From: Acinetobacter harbinensis | Lineage (GTDB): Bacteria; Pseudomonadota; Gammaproteobacteria; Pseudomonadales; Moraxellaceae | NCBI RefSeq assembly: GCF_000816495.1 | Contig: NZ_JXBK01000001.1 | Coordinates: forward strand, 883,362 to 936,291 | Length of the DNA stretch: 52,930 bases | Direction of reading: 5' to 3' | In this document: piece by piece, positions 9,343-18,733 of the stretch | Layout of the letters: each line of letters starts with the position of its first letter | Numbering within the stretch: the first letter of the stretch is position 1 | Notes under the pieces: model-generated | Told to the model about the DNA's origin: nothing | What the model saw: only the letters and a program-made list of their open reading frames with translations | The model's database searches: none | Program-made: the position numbers and the translations under genes

Positions 9343-10184
9343 AATTGCGCGTGAATCATCCAGACCAAATCGCCCAAATGTTGTTCGCTTAAGCTTAAAG
9401 GCAAAGTGGAATGCGGTAAGTATTGCTGCGGTTGAACAACGCTTACCTTTTCAAAGCCCGCTTGTTTAAAAAAATCTTGTGCTTGCTGCGGCTGAGTGAA
9501 ATGAAAACCAAAGGCACTTCTTGAAATCCATTTGAGTAATTTGCTGCTGCTCCAAATCAATTTGGCCAATTTGTGTTTAACCGGTTCTGGATAAATGTCA
9601 GTCAGATAATGGAGTTCTTTAAAGCCCTGACCATACACACAAATCGCCTGTAACAATTGCAATAACATAGCAGGATCAAAATAGTTAATTAAGCCTTCAC
9701 TAATCAGCACCAATGGTCGTGCAGGATCAAAAACGTCAAAGGCCTGTTTAAAATCAGTGCTAAATAAATCGACCGATAAAACCGCTGGACTATGCGCATC
9801 AAGCTGTTGAAGTGCTTGGGTTTTAATGCGTGCCATATCGGGTAAATCGAGTTCTCGATACTCAATGGTGGGAAATTTCTGCCTAAAATTCCAGCCGCGC
9901 GGGGATAAGCCACTGGCAATTTCCAATACTTGTAGGTCTGGATGTTGCTCAATGAGCTGGGTTAGATGCTGATCAATCATGCGGTGGCGCTGTTTTAAAG
10001 TGCTGCGCATACTGCCACCGACACATTTTTCTGCCCAGCTTTCTAAGGGATGCAGCACTGTGGCCAATATTTTACCTTTTGAGGTGGCAAAAACCGCATG
10101 TGAGATGCCCATGCGATACCAAATATAGCCGGTATAATGGGCCGTAAATGAAATATGGCGATGCTGTGAAAGTGCTTGTGACAT
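9324..10184 (-). CDS. Class I SAM-dependent methyltransferase, leucine carboxyl methyltransferase (LCM/PPM) type
   Basis: Probable methyltransferase using S-adenosylmethionine. The SAM-binding motif is LQVLEIASGLSPRGW, followed by EYRELDLPDM, and LVLISEGLINYF is typical of the LCM/PPM/tetracenomycin-type group. Members methylate carboxyl or hydroxyl groups on proteins or small molecules; the substrate here is unknown. I place the start at the ATG at 10184 (286 residues) because AGGA lies just upstream; a TTG nine codons earlier is also open but lacks such a site. The gene converges tightly with the hydrolase-PilZ gene, but opposite orientation gives no evidence that they work together. Confidence 0.82.
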   Translation of the reverse strand: MSQALSQHRHISFTAHYTGYIWYRMGISHAVFATSKGKILATVLHPLESWAEKCVGGSMRSTLKQRHRMIDQHLTQLIEQHPDLQVLEIASGLSPRGWNFRQKFPTIEYRELDLPDMARIKTQALQQLDAHSPAVLSVDLFSTDFKQAFDVFDPARPLVLISEGLINYFDPAMLLQLLQAICVYGQGFKELHYLTDIYPEPVKHKLAKLIWSSSKLLKWISRSAFGFHFTQPQQAQDFFKQAGFEKVSVVQPQQYLPHSTLPLSLSEQHLGDLVWMIHAQLKNSAN

Positions 10185-10316
10185 GTCATCCTGACCTTTT
10201 TTTGTTTTCAATATACAACTGATGGTTAATCACTAAGTGAGTGATGAAATTATTTTAAAATTATTATTCAAGTACGAAACAGTGCTTGCTTGACCTTATT
10301 TTTTAGGATGATAAAG

Positions 10317-10344
10317 AAAAAGGAACACCTTGAGGTGTTCCTTT
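10317..10344 (-). terminator. Intrinsic terminator of nagZ
   Basis: GGAACACC, loop TTGA, GGTGTTCC forms a perfect 8-bp stem extended by A-T pairs. On the minus strand it is followed by a T-rich run (complement of AAAGAAAA), and it lies just past the nagZ stop. Confidence 0.85.
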
Positions 10345-10351
10345 GGTCGCA

Positions 10352-11374
10352 TTAATGAAAGGATTGCTTAAATTGTTCGATTGTCTCACGAGTTGTATGC
10401 CACTCGGGGCCTAAGTCTAAGCTTTGTCCAATCTGTATAGCAGGGATTTTGCCGCGCATACGGGCTAAACGCTGTTGATTGGGCAGTGGTAAATCCGTAA
10501 TCGCCTGCAAGGCGGTAGATGCTGCTGCACGGTCGTTACAGACCAAGCCCATATCACAACCGGCTTGCAGTGCAACTTGAATACGTACACCTGCATCACC
10601 GACCACACATGCCGCTTGCATGGTCAGGTCATCGGAAAACAACACGCCATCAAAGTTTAATTGTTGGCGTAAGACGTGTTGAATCCAATACGCGGAGAAA
10701 CCGGCTGGATTGGGATCGACTTGATCATAAATCACATGGGCAGGCATTAAGGCATCGAGCTGTGGCATCAGTTGAATAAAGCTTTGCATGTCCTGTTGAT
10801 AGATTTCCTCATAACTGCGTGAATCTATCGCGGCTGCCACGTGTGAATCTGCTTTGACTGAGCCATGACCAGGGAAATGTTTGCCGGTGTTGGCCATGCC
10901 CGCACGTTTCATGCCGTTTAAGAACTCGGCCGCCAAAGGCACAATATCTTGAATATTGTTGGCAAAGGCACGGTCGCCAATCACATCACTAACTGCATTT
11001 AAGTCCAGAACAGGGGCAAAGCTAAAATCAATACCCACTGCCAGCACTTCAATTGCCATCAGCCAGCCACATTGTTCAGCCAACCAGAGTGCTTGTTCTG
11101 GTTTATGTACATACAGCTCGCCCAAACGTCCCATAGCCGGCAGTGCAGTAAAACCCTGTTTTAAGCGTTGTACTCGACCACCTTCTTGGTCGACGGCAAT
11201 TAAAATATCTGGTCGTATCCGGCGCATATGATCGGTTAAAGCACGAACTTGCTGCGGTGATTGTATATTTCGAGCAAATAAAATCATGCCACCCACTTGC
11301 GGTGCTTGCAATAGTTCAATATCTTCTTGAGTAAGTTCTGTGCCAGCAATGTCAAGCATCAATGCGCCAATCAT
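10352..11374 (-). CDS. nagZ: Beta-N-acetylhexosaminidase
   Basis: Cytoplasmic glycoside hydrolase family 3 enzyme that removes GlcNAc from GlcNAc-1,6-anhydroMurNAc muropeptides during peptidoglycan recycling. Its product can induce AmpC beta-lactamase in some species. Features are VDQEGGRVQRL at about 61-71, the KHFPGHG loop at 165-171, the acid/base His178 in DSH, and the catalytic nucleophile Asp248 in SDDLTM. There is no signal peptide, as expected. The single-domain length of 340 residues matches the family. It is transcribed divergently from the tail-specific protease gene, another enzyme linked to wall turnover in related bacteria. Confidence 0.97.
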   Translation of the reverse strand: MIGALMLDIAGTELTQEDIELLQAPQVGGMILFARNIQSPQQVRALTDHMRRIRPDILIAVDQEGGRVQRLKQGFTALPAMGRLGELYVHKPEQALWLAEQCGWLMAIEVLAVGIDFSFAPVLDLNAVSDVIGDRAFANNIQDIVPLAAEFLNGMKRAGMANTGKHFPGHGSVKADSHVAAAIDSRSYEEIYQQDMQSFIQLMPQLDALMPAHVIYDQVDPNPAGFSAYWIQHVLRQQLNFDGVLFSDDLTMQAACVVGDAGVRIQVALQAGCDMGLVCNDRAAASTALQAITDLPLPNQQRLARMRGKIPAIQIGQSLDLGPEWHTTRETIEQFKQSFH

Positions 11375-11427
11375 ATCGGTGTCCGTGTTAGATTTTTATA
11401 AAGAAAAAACAATACCCGAATTTTGCA

Positions 11428-11480
11428 ATGATTTGCTACATTTTGACAGTATAGAATATGATAAAACTACACGACATACA
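11428..11480 (+). promoter_or_regulatory. Candidate promoter of prc
   Basis: In the nagZ/prc gap, TTGCTA followed by an 18-bp spacer and TATGAT reads as a sigma70-type promoter; a second TTGACA within the spacer could serve a shifted start. It was called by eye only. Confidence 0.35.
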
Positions 11481-11574
11481 CATATTAAGTTGTTTAAGAT
11501 TTTGAATATACTGCATTCATGTTGAAAAACGACGCTGTAATATTGGTCAAAGACCAAGGAAATACAAATAATTT

Positions 11575-13773
11575 ATGAAACTTCAATCGTTAGCTTGTGC
11601 AGTTGCAATTGCAACTGGCGGATTTTTCTTTTCCCACGTCATGAATCAAGCCATTGCCGCAAATAATACTGTTGCCGTTGCTCAATCTATTCAGCCCACA
11701 CAAGAACAAGCTTTGGTTTCGCGCCAGTTAGCGACGTTGGTGGATCGTCAACATTATTTAAATATGCGATTAGATGCAGATACCTCTAATCGAATTTTAG
11801 ATTTCTATCTGGACAGTCTAGATGCCGATCACTCACTGTTTTTAGCCCCTGAAGTTGAAACGTATAAAAAGAACTATGGTGCAACTTTTGGCGCTGCGTT
11901 AAAGGCGGGTGATTTGTCTGGGCCGTATTTGATTCATGCACAATATCGTGAGCGCTTAAAACAGTTCTATAGCTTCATGTTGGCAGAATTGAAAAAGCCA
12001 CAAAATTTAAAACAAAGTAATGTTTATATTGAAACTGATCGTGAAAAGGCCCCGTATTTTAAATCTACGCTTGAGCAACAACAGCATTGGAAAAATATGT
12101 TGGTGTCGCAGCTGATTAACTTAAATATTAGTAAAGAAGAAGAAGCAGCCAAACAAAAAGCCCTCAAAGCCGATCCAGCTTTGGCCAATGGACAAGATTT
12201 AACCAGCCCAGAAGATTTAACACCGGTACAGACGCTAACCAAGCGTTATACCCGTCAGCTTGAACGCATTACCCGTGTTAAAAGCGATGATGTGCTCGAT
12301 AAAACCTTAAATGCCATGTTGCTGACCTATGATCCGCATAGCAATTACTTCCCACCGGTCGATGCAATGGAGTTAAACCGTCAAACCACGTTGCAATTAG
12401 AAGGCATCGGGGTGTCGATTCGTCCGGAGCGCGGCAATGAAGATTACACCAAGATTGAAATGATTGTAGAAGGTGGTCCGGCCAGTAAATCTGGTCAAAT
12501 CAAATCTGGTGATCGTATTATTGGCGTGGCACAAGATGGCGATAAAATGGTCGACGTTGTTGGCTGGTCAAGCAATGAAGTAGTCGGTCTGATTCGCGGT
12601 AAACGTGGTACCAAAGTAAGTTTGCGTTTACTCGGTGCCGGTGCATCTATGGGGCAAGCGCGTACGGTCAGTTTGACCCGTGATGTGATTCAAGAAGAAG
12701 ATGCGGGTGTGCGTTCACGTACAGTAGAGATTAAACGTGATGGTAAAAAACATAGCTTTGGGGTGATTGAAATCCCATCGTTTTATTTGAACTATCGTGC
12801 ACGCCGCGCCGGTACGGATTATCGCTCGGTCTCGGAAGACACCAACAACGCCTTAAAAGCCTTGGCTGCGAAAAACGTAGAAGGAATTATTATTGATTTA
12901 CGTAATAATCCGGGTGGCTCTTTAGAAGAAGTCGCACGCATGTTAGGTCAAGTGATTAAATCTGGCCCAGTGGTGCAAATTCGTGACGGTAACGGCAATG
13001 TCAGCGTCTTTGAAGATGATGATGGCGGTGCACAAACCTATGCTGGCCCACTTGCCGTGATGGTGAACTTGGCATCGGCGTCTGCTAGTGAAATTTACTC
13101 GGCTGCCATTCAAGACTATGAGCGCGGGATTGTGATTGGCAGTACCACCACCGGTAAGGGCACAGCACAAGTACAACTGGATACATTGGCGTATGGTCAA
13201 GCGACGTTAACGCAGCGTAAATTCTATCGTGTAACGGGTGGCAGTACGCAAAATAAAGGCGTGGTCCCTGATATTAAGTTGGTGGATATCTATAACGAAG
13301 ATTTTGGCGAACGTAAGGCCAAGAATGCGTTGAAATGGGACACCATTCCGACTGCGCCGTTTAAGCGTGAAGGTGTCGTACAGCAATATGTGCAACCGCT
13401 GGCACAAATGTCACAACAACGTGTGACTGCCGATGCGCAATTTAAATATTTGGAACAGCGTAAAGCGATTGCCAAAAAAACCGATGAGCAAAAACGCGTG
13501 GTGTTGAATATTGATCTGCGTAAAGCAGAGCTAAATGCCTTAGAGCAAAAAACGCTACAGGCTGAGAACCAGCGCCGTGCTGTCATGGGGCAAAAGCCGT
13601 ATCCAAACTGGGAAAGCTACCAAGCTTCGCTTGATGCATTGATTGAAGAGCGTTCAAAAATGAAAGTAGCGAAACGTCCTGTTTTGCCAGAAGAAGAAGC
13701 TTTTGTAACTGAATCGGCCAATGTTTTGTTGGACTATTCTAAATTACAGTCCGCGAAACCTGCGGCTCAATAA
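11575..13773 (+). CDS. prc: Carboxy-terminal processing (tail-specific) protease
   Basis: Periplasmic serine protease of family S41 that trims or degrades proteins from their C-terminus. In relatives it processes PBP3 and controls murein hydrolases. A Sec signal peptide is visible (charged start, hydrophobic core, cleavage near QAIA-A at ~28). A PDZ domain lies at ~265-350 (GIGVSIRPE, GGPASKSGQIKSGDRIIGV), then the protease core with the catalytic pair Ser503 (in SASASE) and Lys528 (TGKGTAQ), 25 residues apart as in E. coli Prc. The 732 residues fit the long Prc type, including the C-terminal helical extension. It is single and ends in a strong terminator. Confidence 0.95.
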   Translation: MKLQSLACAVAIATGGFFFSHVMNQAIAANNTVAVAQSIQPTQEQALVSRQLATLVDRQHYLNMRLDADTSNRILDFYLDSLDADHSLFLAPEVETYKKNYGATFGAALKAGDLSGPYLIHAQYRERLKQFYSFMLAELKKPQNLKQSNVYIETDREKAPYFKSTLEQQQHWKNMLVSQLINLNISKEEEAAKQKALKADPALANGQDLTSPEDLTPVQTLTKRYTRQLERITRVKSDDVLDKTLNAMLLTYDPHSNYFPPVDAMELNRQTTLQLEGIGVSIRPERGNEDYTKIEMIVEGGPASKSGQIKSGDRIIGVAQDGDKMVDVVGWSSNEVVGLIRGKRGTKVSLRLLGAGASMGQARTVSLTRDVIQEEDAGVRSRTVEIKRDGKKHSFGVIEIPSFYLNYRARRAGTDYRSVSEDTNNALKALAAKNVEGIIIDLRNNPGGSLEEVARMLGQVIKSGPVVQIRDGNGNVSVFEDDDGGAQTYAGPLAVMVNLASASASEIYSAAIQDYERGIVIGSTTTGKGTAQVQLDTLAYGQATLTQRKFYRVTGGSTQNKGVVPDIKLVDIYNEDFGERKAKNALKWDTIPTAPFKREGVVQQYVQPLAQMSQQRVTADAQFKYLEQRKAIAKKTDEQKRVVLNIDLRKAELNALEQKTLQAENQRRAVMGQKPYPNWESYQASLDALIEERSKMKVAKRPVLPEEEAFVTESANVLLDYSKLQSAKPAAQ

Positions 13774-13806
13774 GCTGTTTGAAATCAGCGCACATACGCC
13801 GTCATT

Positions 13807-13842
13807 AAAAAAAACCAGTCAGACGCTCTGACTGGTTTTTTT
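13807..13842 (+). terminator. Intrinsic terminator of prc
   Basis: AAAACCAGTCAGA, loop CGC, TCTGACTGGTTTTTTT: a long perfect stem with a T7 tail. Confidence 0.92.
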
Positions 13843-14049
13843 ATATCTCACTGTTTTAATTGTTGAAGTTAAAGCAGCGCTAAAGTGGGCTGAGGTACGT
13901 GTACTCAATTGGGTGAGTTCAAGATGACTATAGATTTATCCTCATAAATTTTAAGATGGCTGTGGCGCTATTGATCCAAAGCATCGCGATTCTTGCATAA
14001 GCTTTGTGACGATTGATCAAGTTTAGTTCATTTCAAAAGTTGGATGATC

Positions 14050-14058
14050 TGCTACAAT
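14050..14058 (+). promoter_or_regulatory. Extended -10 promoter element for prfC
   Basis: TG-C-TACAAT is an extended -10 element 67 bp upstream of the prfC start, with only a weak -35 (TTTCAA) 16 bp before it. Similar TGnTA(C/G)nAT elements precede orn and pheS in this window. Confidence 0.5.
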
Positions 14059-14124
14059 ATCGGCAAATTTTATATTGATCAGTTCTGATCTTTTTACGCT
14101 GCCTTTCTGCAGTAGGTATCTTTC

Positions 14125-15717
14125 ATGAGTTTTAAAGACGAATTAGTCAAACAGGTAAAGGCGCGTAGAACTTTTGCCATTATTTCCCACCCCGATGCGG
14201 GTAAAACCACCATGACAGAAAAATTGCTGTTATGGGGTAAAGCCATTCAGGTGGCGGGTATGGTAAAAAGCCGCAAGTCAGACCGCTCGGCAACTTCTGA
14301 CTGGATGGAAATGGAAAAAGAACGTGGTATTTCAATTACCACGTCAGTGATGCAATTTCCTTATAATAAGCACGTCATTAACTTACTCGACACCCCCGGA
14401 CACGAAGATTTCTCCGAAGATACCTATCGCACCTTAACCGCAGTAGACTCTGCATTAATGGTGATTGATGGTGCAAAAGGGGTCGAAGAGCGAACCATTA
14501 AATTAATGGAAGTGTGTCGTATGCGCGACACACCTATTATCTCTTTCGTTAATAAAATGGACCGTGAAATTCGCGAACCACTTGAATTGCTAGATGAAAT
14601 TGAAAATGTCTTAAAGATTCGCTGCGTACCCTTGACGTGGCCAATGGGGACAGGTCGTGATTTCGCTGGTGTTTACAATCTGTTAGAAAATAAGTTTTAT
14701 GTATATAAAGCTGGTTTTGGTTCGACCATTACCAAGATTGAAATTCGTGATGGCTATGACTATCCCGACCTACGTGAAAAAGTTGGCGATTTGGCCTTTG
14801 CAGCCTTTGAAGAGTCTTTAGAGTTGGTGCAAATGGCCAATGATCCGCTGGATCGTGAGCTCTTTTTACAAGGCAAACAAACACCGGTATTGTTCGGAAC
14901 AGCTTTGGGTAACTTTGCCGTCGACCACGTGTTAAATGCTTTTATTGATTGGGCGCCTGAACCGAAAGCGCATCCGACCAAAGAGCGTACGGTTGAAGCA
15001 ACCGAAGAGATGTTTACCGGTTTTGTGTTTAAAATTCAAGCCAATATGGATCCAAAACACCGTGACCGCATCGCCTTTATGCGTATTTGTTCAGGCAAAT
15101 ATGAAAAAGGTTTAAAGATGAATCATGTGCGTTTGGGTAAAGATATTCGTATTAGTGATGCATTGACCTTTTTGGCGGGTGAACGTGAACAGCTTGAAGA
15201 AGCATGGCCCGGTGACATTATTGGTTTACACAACCATGGCACCATTCAAATTGGCGATGCGTTTACCTCGGGTGAAGATATTCAATTTACCGGTATTCCA
15301 CACTTTGCGCCGGAAATGTTCCGCCGTGTACGTTTAAAAGATCCGTTAAAATCGAAGCAACTGCAAAAAGGCTTAAAAGAGTTGTCAGAAGAAGGCGCAA
15401 CACAGGTGTTTATGCCGCAAATCAGCAATGATTTGATTGTGGGCGCCGTGGGTGTACTACAGTTTGAAGTGGTGGCTTATCGTCTTAAAGAAGAATACAA
15501 AGTCGATTGCGTGTATGAGCCTGTAAACATCCATACCGTACGCTGGGTCGCCTGCGACGATGAAAAGAAATTCAATGAATTTAAGAAAAAAGCCCATGAT
15601 CAATTGTCGATTGATGGCGGTGGACATTTAACCTATTTGGCACCGAGTCGGGTCAATTTACAGTTGATGCAAGAGCGCTATCCGGATATTCAATTCCGTG
15701 CCACGCGTGAACACTAA
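14125..15717 (+). CDS. prfC: Peptide chain release factor 3
   Basis: Translational GTPase that removes RF1 and RF2 from the ribosome after peptide release. The G1 motif ([15 protein letters not shown]), the switch segment [14 protein letters not shown]3 (DTPGHEDF) and G4 (NKMD) are all present in the first 150 residues, followed by domain II and the RF3 C-terminal domain ([17 protein letters not shown]). The 530 residues match the family (~529). The ATG is preceded by a modest site. It is single, with its own upstream promoter element and downstream terminator. Confidence 0.98.
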   Translation: MSFKDELVKQVKARRTFAIISHPDAGKTTMTEKLLLWGKAIQVAGMVKSRKSDRSATSDWMEMEKERGISITTSVMQFPYNKHVINLLDTPGHEDFSEDTYRTLTAVDSALMVIDGAKGVEERTIKLMEVCRMRDTPIISFVNKMDREIREPLELLDEIENVLKIRCVPLTWPMGTGRDFAGVYNLLENKFYVYKAGFGSTITKIEIRDGYDYPDLREKVGDLAFAAFEESLELVQMANDPLDRELFLQGKQTPVLFGTALGNFAVDHVLNAFIDWAPEPKAHPTKERTVEATEEMFTGFVFKIQANMDPKHRDRIAFMRICSGKYEKGLKMNHVRLGKDIRISDALTFLAGEREQLEEAWPGDIIGLHNHGTIQIGDAFTSGEDIQFTGIPHFAPEMFRRVRLKDPLKSKQLQKGLKELSEEGATQVFMPQISNDLIVGAVGVLQFEVVAYRLKEEYKVDCVYEPVNIHTVRWVACDDEKKFNEFKKKAHDQLSIDGGGHLTYLAPSRVNLQLMQERYPDIQFRATREH

Positions 15718-15727
15718 GGATTAAGAA

Positions 15728-15765
15728 AAAACAAAACAGCTTCTTTATGAGGCTGTTTTGTTTTG
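15728..15765 (+). terminator. Intrinsic terminator of prfC
   Basis: AAAACAAAACAGC paired with GCTGTTTTGTTTT around an ~11-base loop, 10 bp after the prfC stop. Confidence 0.82.
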
Positions 15766-15811
15766 TAAAAGCCTGTTGATTATTTATTATTTTTAGCAAA
15801 AGAGTGCGAGC

Positions 15812-16636
15812 ATGAACGGCAAAATAGTGGCTACATCCATCATGGTCTATGCGCTGATCCTGAGTGCCTGTGATGCTTCTAAACAAGACACTCCAGAAAA
15901 CGCGTCAGCAAATCCGGTGGCAGCAATTTTTAAAGCAGAGGGTGCTGAGGTATTGCCTTATTTAAGCATTCAAGAGCAAGCTGCAAAAATTGCCTTACCG
16001 TTTTGTGAAACTAAAAACTGTATTGATATTAATATTCAGACCGTACAAACCAAAGATAGTTGGTTAAACAGCTGGATTGCCACAAGCCAAGCACAGGTCA
16101 TTCAAGATCAGATTGGGCTAAAACAAAATATGAGCTTGCAACAAGCCATCAACGCCTATGTGAAAAAGTCCGATGCATGGCAAGCTGAGTTTTCAAAAAA
16201 TAAAGCCTATGCCTTGTCGATGTATACGCGCATTGCCTATCAACGCAATCAATACGTGTTGATGCAGTTGGGAGTCAATACCCAGCAAGAAGGTGTTCAG
16301 GTCAAGGATCGTTATTACTTTTTTGTGGCCGATCGCAAACAGCAAAAGGGCGTGGCTTTGTTGGAATTGGTTGGCTCTAAACAACAAATCAAGATGAATG
16401 ATATCGTGCAGCAAGCCTATCAAAAATGGTTAAAACAACAAAGTGCAACCGTCAAACAGCATGCACCGAAAAAACTCTATTGGGGCCAAGCCGATTGGTT
16501 CTTTGATCAAGAAGGCATAGGTCTGCATTATCGAACCCATGAAATTGTACAAGATGGTACGCAATTGGATATTTACTTAACCAAAGAACAAACACAACAG
16601 ATCTTGAAACCAGCCGTCTATCAGCATATGTTTTAA
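15812..16636 (+). CDS. Lipoprotein, DUF3298/RsiV-like, first of a tandem pair
   Basis: The N-terminus is a lipoprotein signal with lipobox LSAC and acylated Cys20; the residue after the Cys is Asp, a possible inner-membrane retention signal by the E. coli +2 rule (applying it in this genus is uncertain). The mature part resembles the RsiV/DUF3298 fold of the next gene: both share a CxxxxC segment near residue 70 (CETKNC here), a YYFF/YYNF segment, K(M/L)NDI and a C-terminal QxILKPA motif. This copy is shorter (274 against 330 residues) and lacks the clear SYLGGAHGSS stretch of its partner. The function is unknown. It lies 70 bp upstream of the paralogue and is probably transcribed with it and tatD. 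Confidence 0.75.
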   Translation: MNGKIVATSIMVYALILSACDASKQDTPENASANPVAAIFKAEGAEVLPYLSIQEQAAKIALPFCETKNCIDINIQTVQTKDSWLNSWIATSQAQVIQDQIGLKQNMSLQQAINAYVKKSDAWQAEFSKNKAYALSMYTRIAYQRNQYVLMQLGVNTQQEGVQVKDRYYFFVADRKQQKGVALLELVGSKQQIKMNDIVQQAYQKWLKQQSATVKQHAPKKLYWGQADWFFDQEGIGLHYRTHEIVQDGTQLDIYLTKEQTQQILKPAVYQHMF

Positions 16637-16705
16637 GAGATTGTGCTATAGCATGAGAATAGAAACGAAATTCATTTATCTGATAAAAAGGTACAGGTCC
16701 AAGCC

Positions 16706-17698
16706 ATGCTAAACCATAAAATCCTCTTGACCACCAGTATGCTGGCCGCAGCCATTGCCTTAAGTGCATGTCAACCCAAACAGGCCGAACCCAAAGAAGA
16801 GCCTGTGGCTAAAACTCCTGCTGTGGTAGAAGATCTCAGTTTAAAGTTAATTGGCGACAGTGAGAAGCTCAGCTTGGCTTTACCTGAATGTGATGGCAAC
16901 AGTTGTCCCGATCTTTCAATCAGTCGACTTTCCAGCAATCAGGCCTTTATTGATGAGGTGATTGATGAGGAAATTCTAAAGAAATTGGCACAGATTTTAG
17001 ATGTTTCCCCGCAAAATCTAAATGCTGAAGCAGAGCAAGCCGCCTCTGATGCTGTAGCCTCTGAACCGGTAGTAGCGCAAAGCAAAGCTCAATTGGCCTT
17101 GGCCAGTGTAGAAACACCGAAACAAAAAATAGAACAAAAAGTTGCTCCTTACTTGGCGAATTTTTTAGCTTTGGATAAAGAGCTCAAAGCCTTAAGTGCC
17201 AATCATCAAATCAGTTTAATGATCAAACCGAGAATTTTAAATGCCGATCTGCCATTGGCAACGGTGGTGCTCAATGCCAGCAGTTACTTAGGTGGCGCAC
17301 ATGGTTCTTCTTCACAGCGTTATTATAATTTTGATCTTAAACAGAAAAAACAGGTTAAATTAAACGATATTATTGCTCCGAATCAAAAAGCCGCTTTACA
17401 GCAAAAAGCGCACGAGGCCTTTAGAGCATGGATTATTGAATCTAAATTGGCCGATAGTGTAGAGGAGTATGAACAGGCGTGGAAATTTAGTCTGTCGGAT
17501 AATTTCTATTTATCCAACCAAGGCTTAATTTTGCAATATGCAGAATATGAAATCGGGCCGTATGTGGTTGGCTTACCGCGCTTAACCCTGCCTTATGATC
17601 AGTTGCAAAGCATCCTTAAGCCAGCGTATTTACCACAACCTCAGCCCGATGCCGCAGCACCTGCCAGCGCAGCGCTTGTGCCGAACGCTCAACCTTAA
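16706..17698 (+). CDS. RsiV/DUF3298-family lipoprotein, second of a tandem pair
   Basis: A lipoprotein signal ends at LSAC (Cys22), followed by a proline- and glutamate-rich linker. The mature domain contains CDGNSC, SYLGGAHGSSSQRYYNFDL (characteristic of DUF3298), KLNDI and QSILKPAY. The fold occurs in RsiV anti-sigma factors and in lysozyme-binding or unknown envelope proteins. No sigma factor gene is nearby, so an anti-sigma role is not supported. The C-terminal tail (PQPQPDAAAPASAA) is low-complexity. Its stop overlaps the tatD start by one base (TAATG), indicating translational coupling. Confidence 0.82.
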   Translation: MLNHKILLTTSMLAAAIALSACQPKQAEPKEEPVAKTPAVVEDLSLKLIGDSEKLSLALPECDGNSCPDLSISRLSSNQAFIDEVIDEEILKKLAQILDVSPQNLNAEAEQAASDAVASEPVVAQSKAQLALASVETPKQKIEQKVAPYLANFLALDKELKALSANHQISLMIKPRILNADLPLATVVLNASSYLGGAHGSSSQRYYNFDLKQKKQVKLNDIIAPNQKAALQQKAHEAFRAWIIESKLADSVEEYEQAWKFSLSDNFYLSNQGLILQYAEYEIGPYVVGLPRLTLPYDQLQSILKPAYLPQPQPDAAAPASAALVPNAQP

Positions 17699-18519
17699 TG
17701 TCGCCACGCTTATTTGACACGCATACTCATTTTGATCTGGCCGATTTCGATCCTGATCGAGACGCCTTGGCCATTGCTGCCAAAGCGCTTGGGGTTGAAC
17801 GCTTGGTTTTAATTGGATTTGTGCAGTCACGCTTTGCCTCGTTACTGCACACTCAGCAGCGCTTAAATCAATTACCCTATGCTCCACAGAGTTATTTAGC
17901 GCCGGGTTTGCATCCGTTTTATATCGAACAACATCAGTGCGCGCATTTAAGTGATTTAGAAGCTTTATTAAGGCATCAAGAGTGTGTCGCGATTGGTGAA
18001 ATTGGTTTAGATACTTTTTTAAAAGCGCATAAGCAGCCGGAAATTTTTCAAAAACAACAAGATTATTTTTCTGCCCAGCTTGGCTTGGCACAAGATTTTC
18101 ATAAACCGGTACTGTTACATATTCGTAAGTCACATGCGGAAACGTTGGCGCTCTTAAAACAGCATCGCTTTAAGTTGGGCGGGATCGCACATGCCTTTAG
18201 CGGAGGTGTCGAAGAAGCCAAAGCTTTGATCAAAATGGGCTTTAAAATAGGGATAACCGGACAAATCACCAATCCACAAGCCAAAAAATTACACACTGTG
18301 GTGCAGGCGGTGGGGGCGCAGCATTTGGTTTTAGAGACCGATTGTCCAGATATGACTCCATTGTGCTGCCAACAACCTGAGCAGCCGCGTACGCGTAATA
18401 CGCCGGCCAATCTACCGCATGTGTTGACCGGCTTAGCGGCGGCGTTACAGATGAAGCGTGATGTTTTAGCCGCACAATTGTGGCAAAATTCACTACAAGC
18501 TTTACAGCTTGAAGATTAA
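17698..18519 (+). CDS. tatD: TatD-family metal-dependent hydrolase / DNase
   Basis: TIM-barrel metallohydrolase of the TatD group; family members show 3'-5' exonuclease or DNase activity on DNA and RNA. Metal ligands are visible in order: DTHTHFD near residue 7, GEIGLD (~100), HIRKSH (~140), and LETDCPDM (~210). The 273 residues match the family. It is closest in style to the YjjV/YcfH branch, and I cannot say which paralogue it is. It starts on the last base of the preceding lipoprotein gene, so the three genes 15812-18519 look like one transcription unit. Confidence 0.88.
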   Translation: MSPRLFDTHTHFDLADFDPDRDALAIAAKALGVERLVLIGFVQSRFASLLHTQQRLNQLPYAPQSYLAPGLHPFYIEQHQCAHLSDLEALLRHQECVAIGEIGLDTFLKAHKQPEIFQKQQDYFSAQLGLAQDFHKPVLLHIRKSHAETLALLKQHRFKLGGIAHAFSGGVEEAKALIKMGFKIGITGQITNPQAKKLHTVVQAVGAQHLVLETDCPDMTPLCCQQPEQPRTRNTPANLPHVLTGLAAALQMKRDVLAAQLWQNSLQALQLED

Positions 18520-18733
18520 AAAAACTTTTTAGAGTATCTTTTAAGGATCAGTTTGGTTTGTACCCGATTCTTATCAAGTTAAGGGGCTGGCTATAGCGCG
18601 GTTAAAAATGCTGAGTCTACAATGATAAGAGCGGCTAGCTAGGCATGTACTTCGTCTACAAAACTAAATTTTCTATGCCTTAGATATGTTTATACTCTTT
18701 TAAAAATCTAAATTAAAAAACAATGAGTTGATT

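Larger units (their letters stand above)
13774..14124. other. 351-bp gap between prc and prfC
   Basis: The gap holds the prc terminator at its left end and a probable prfC promoter at its right end. The ~200 bp between shows no open frame with a ribosome site and no RNA family I recognise. Confidence 0.6.

Noticed and set aside
13845..14045. A small RNA in the prc-prfC gap
   Set aside because: No promoter-plus-terminator pair or stable fold is visible in this stretch.
16706..17698. An anti-sigma factor/ECF sigma pair
   Set aside because: No sigma factor gene is adjacent; only the RsiV-like fold is present.
17630..18133. 167-codon minus-strand open frame opposite tatD
   Set aside because: It lies across the lipoprotein-tatD junction, and TatD motifs are on the other strand.
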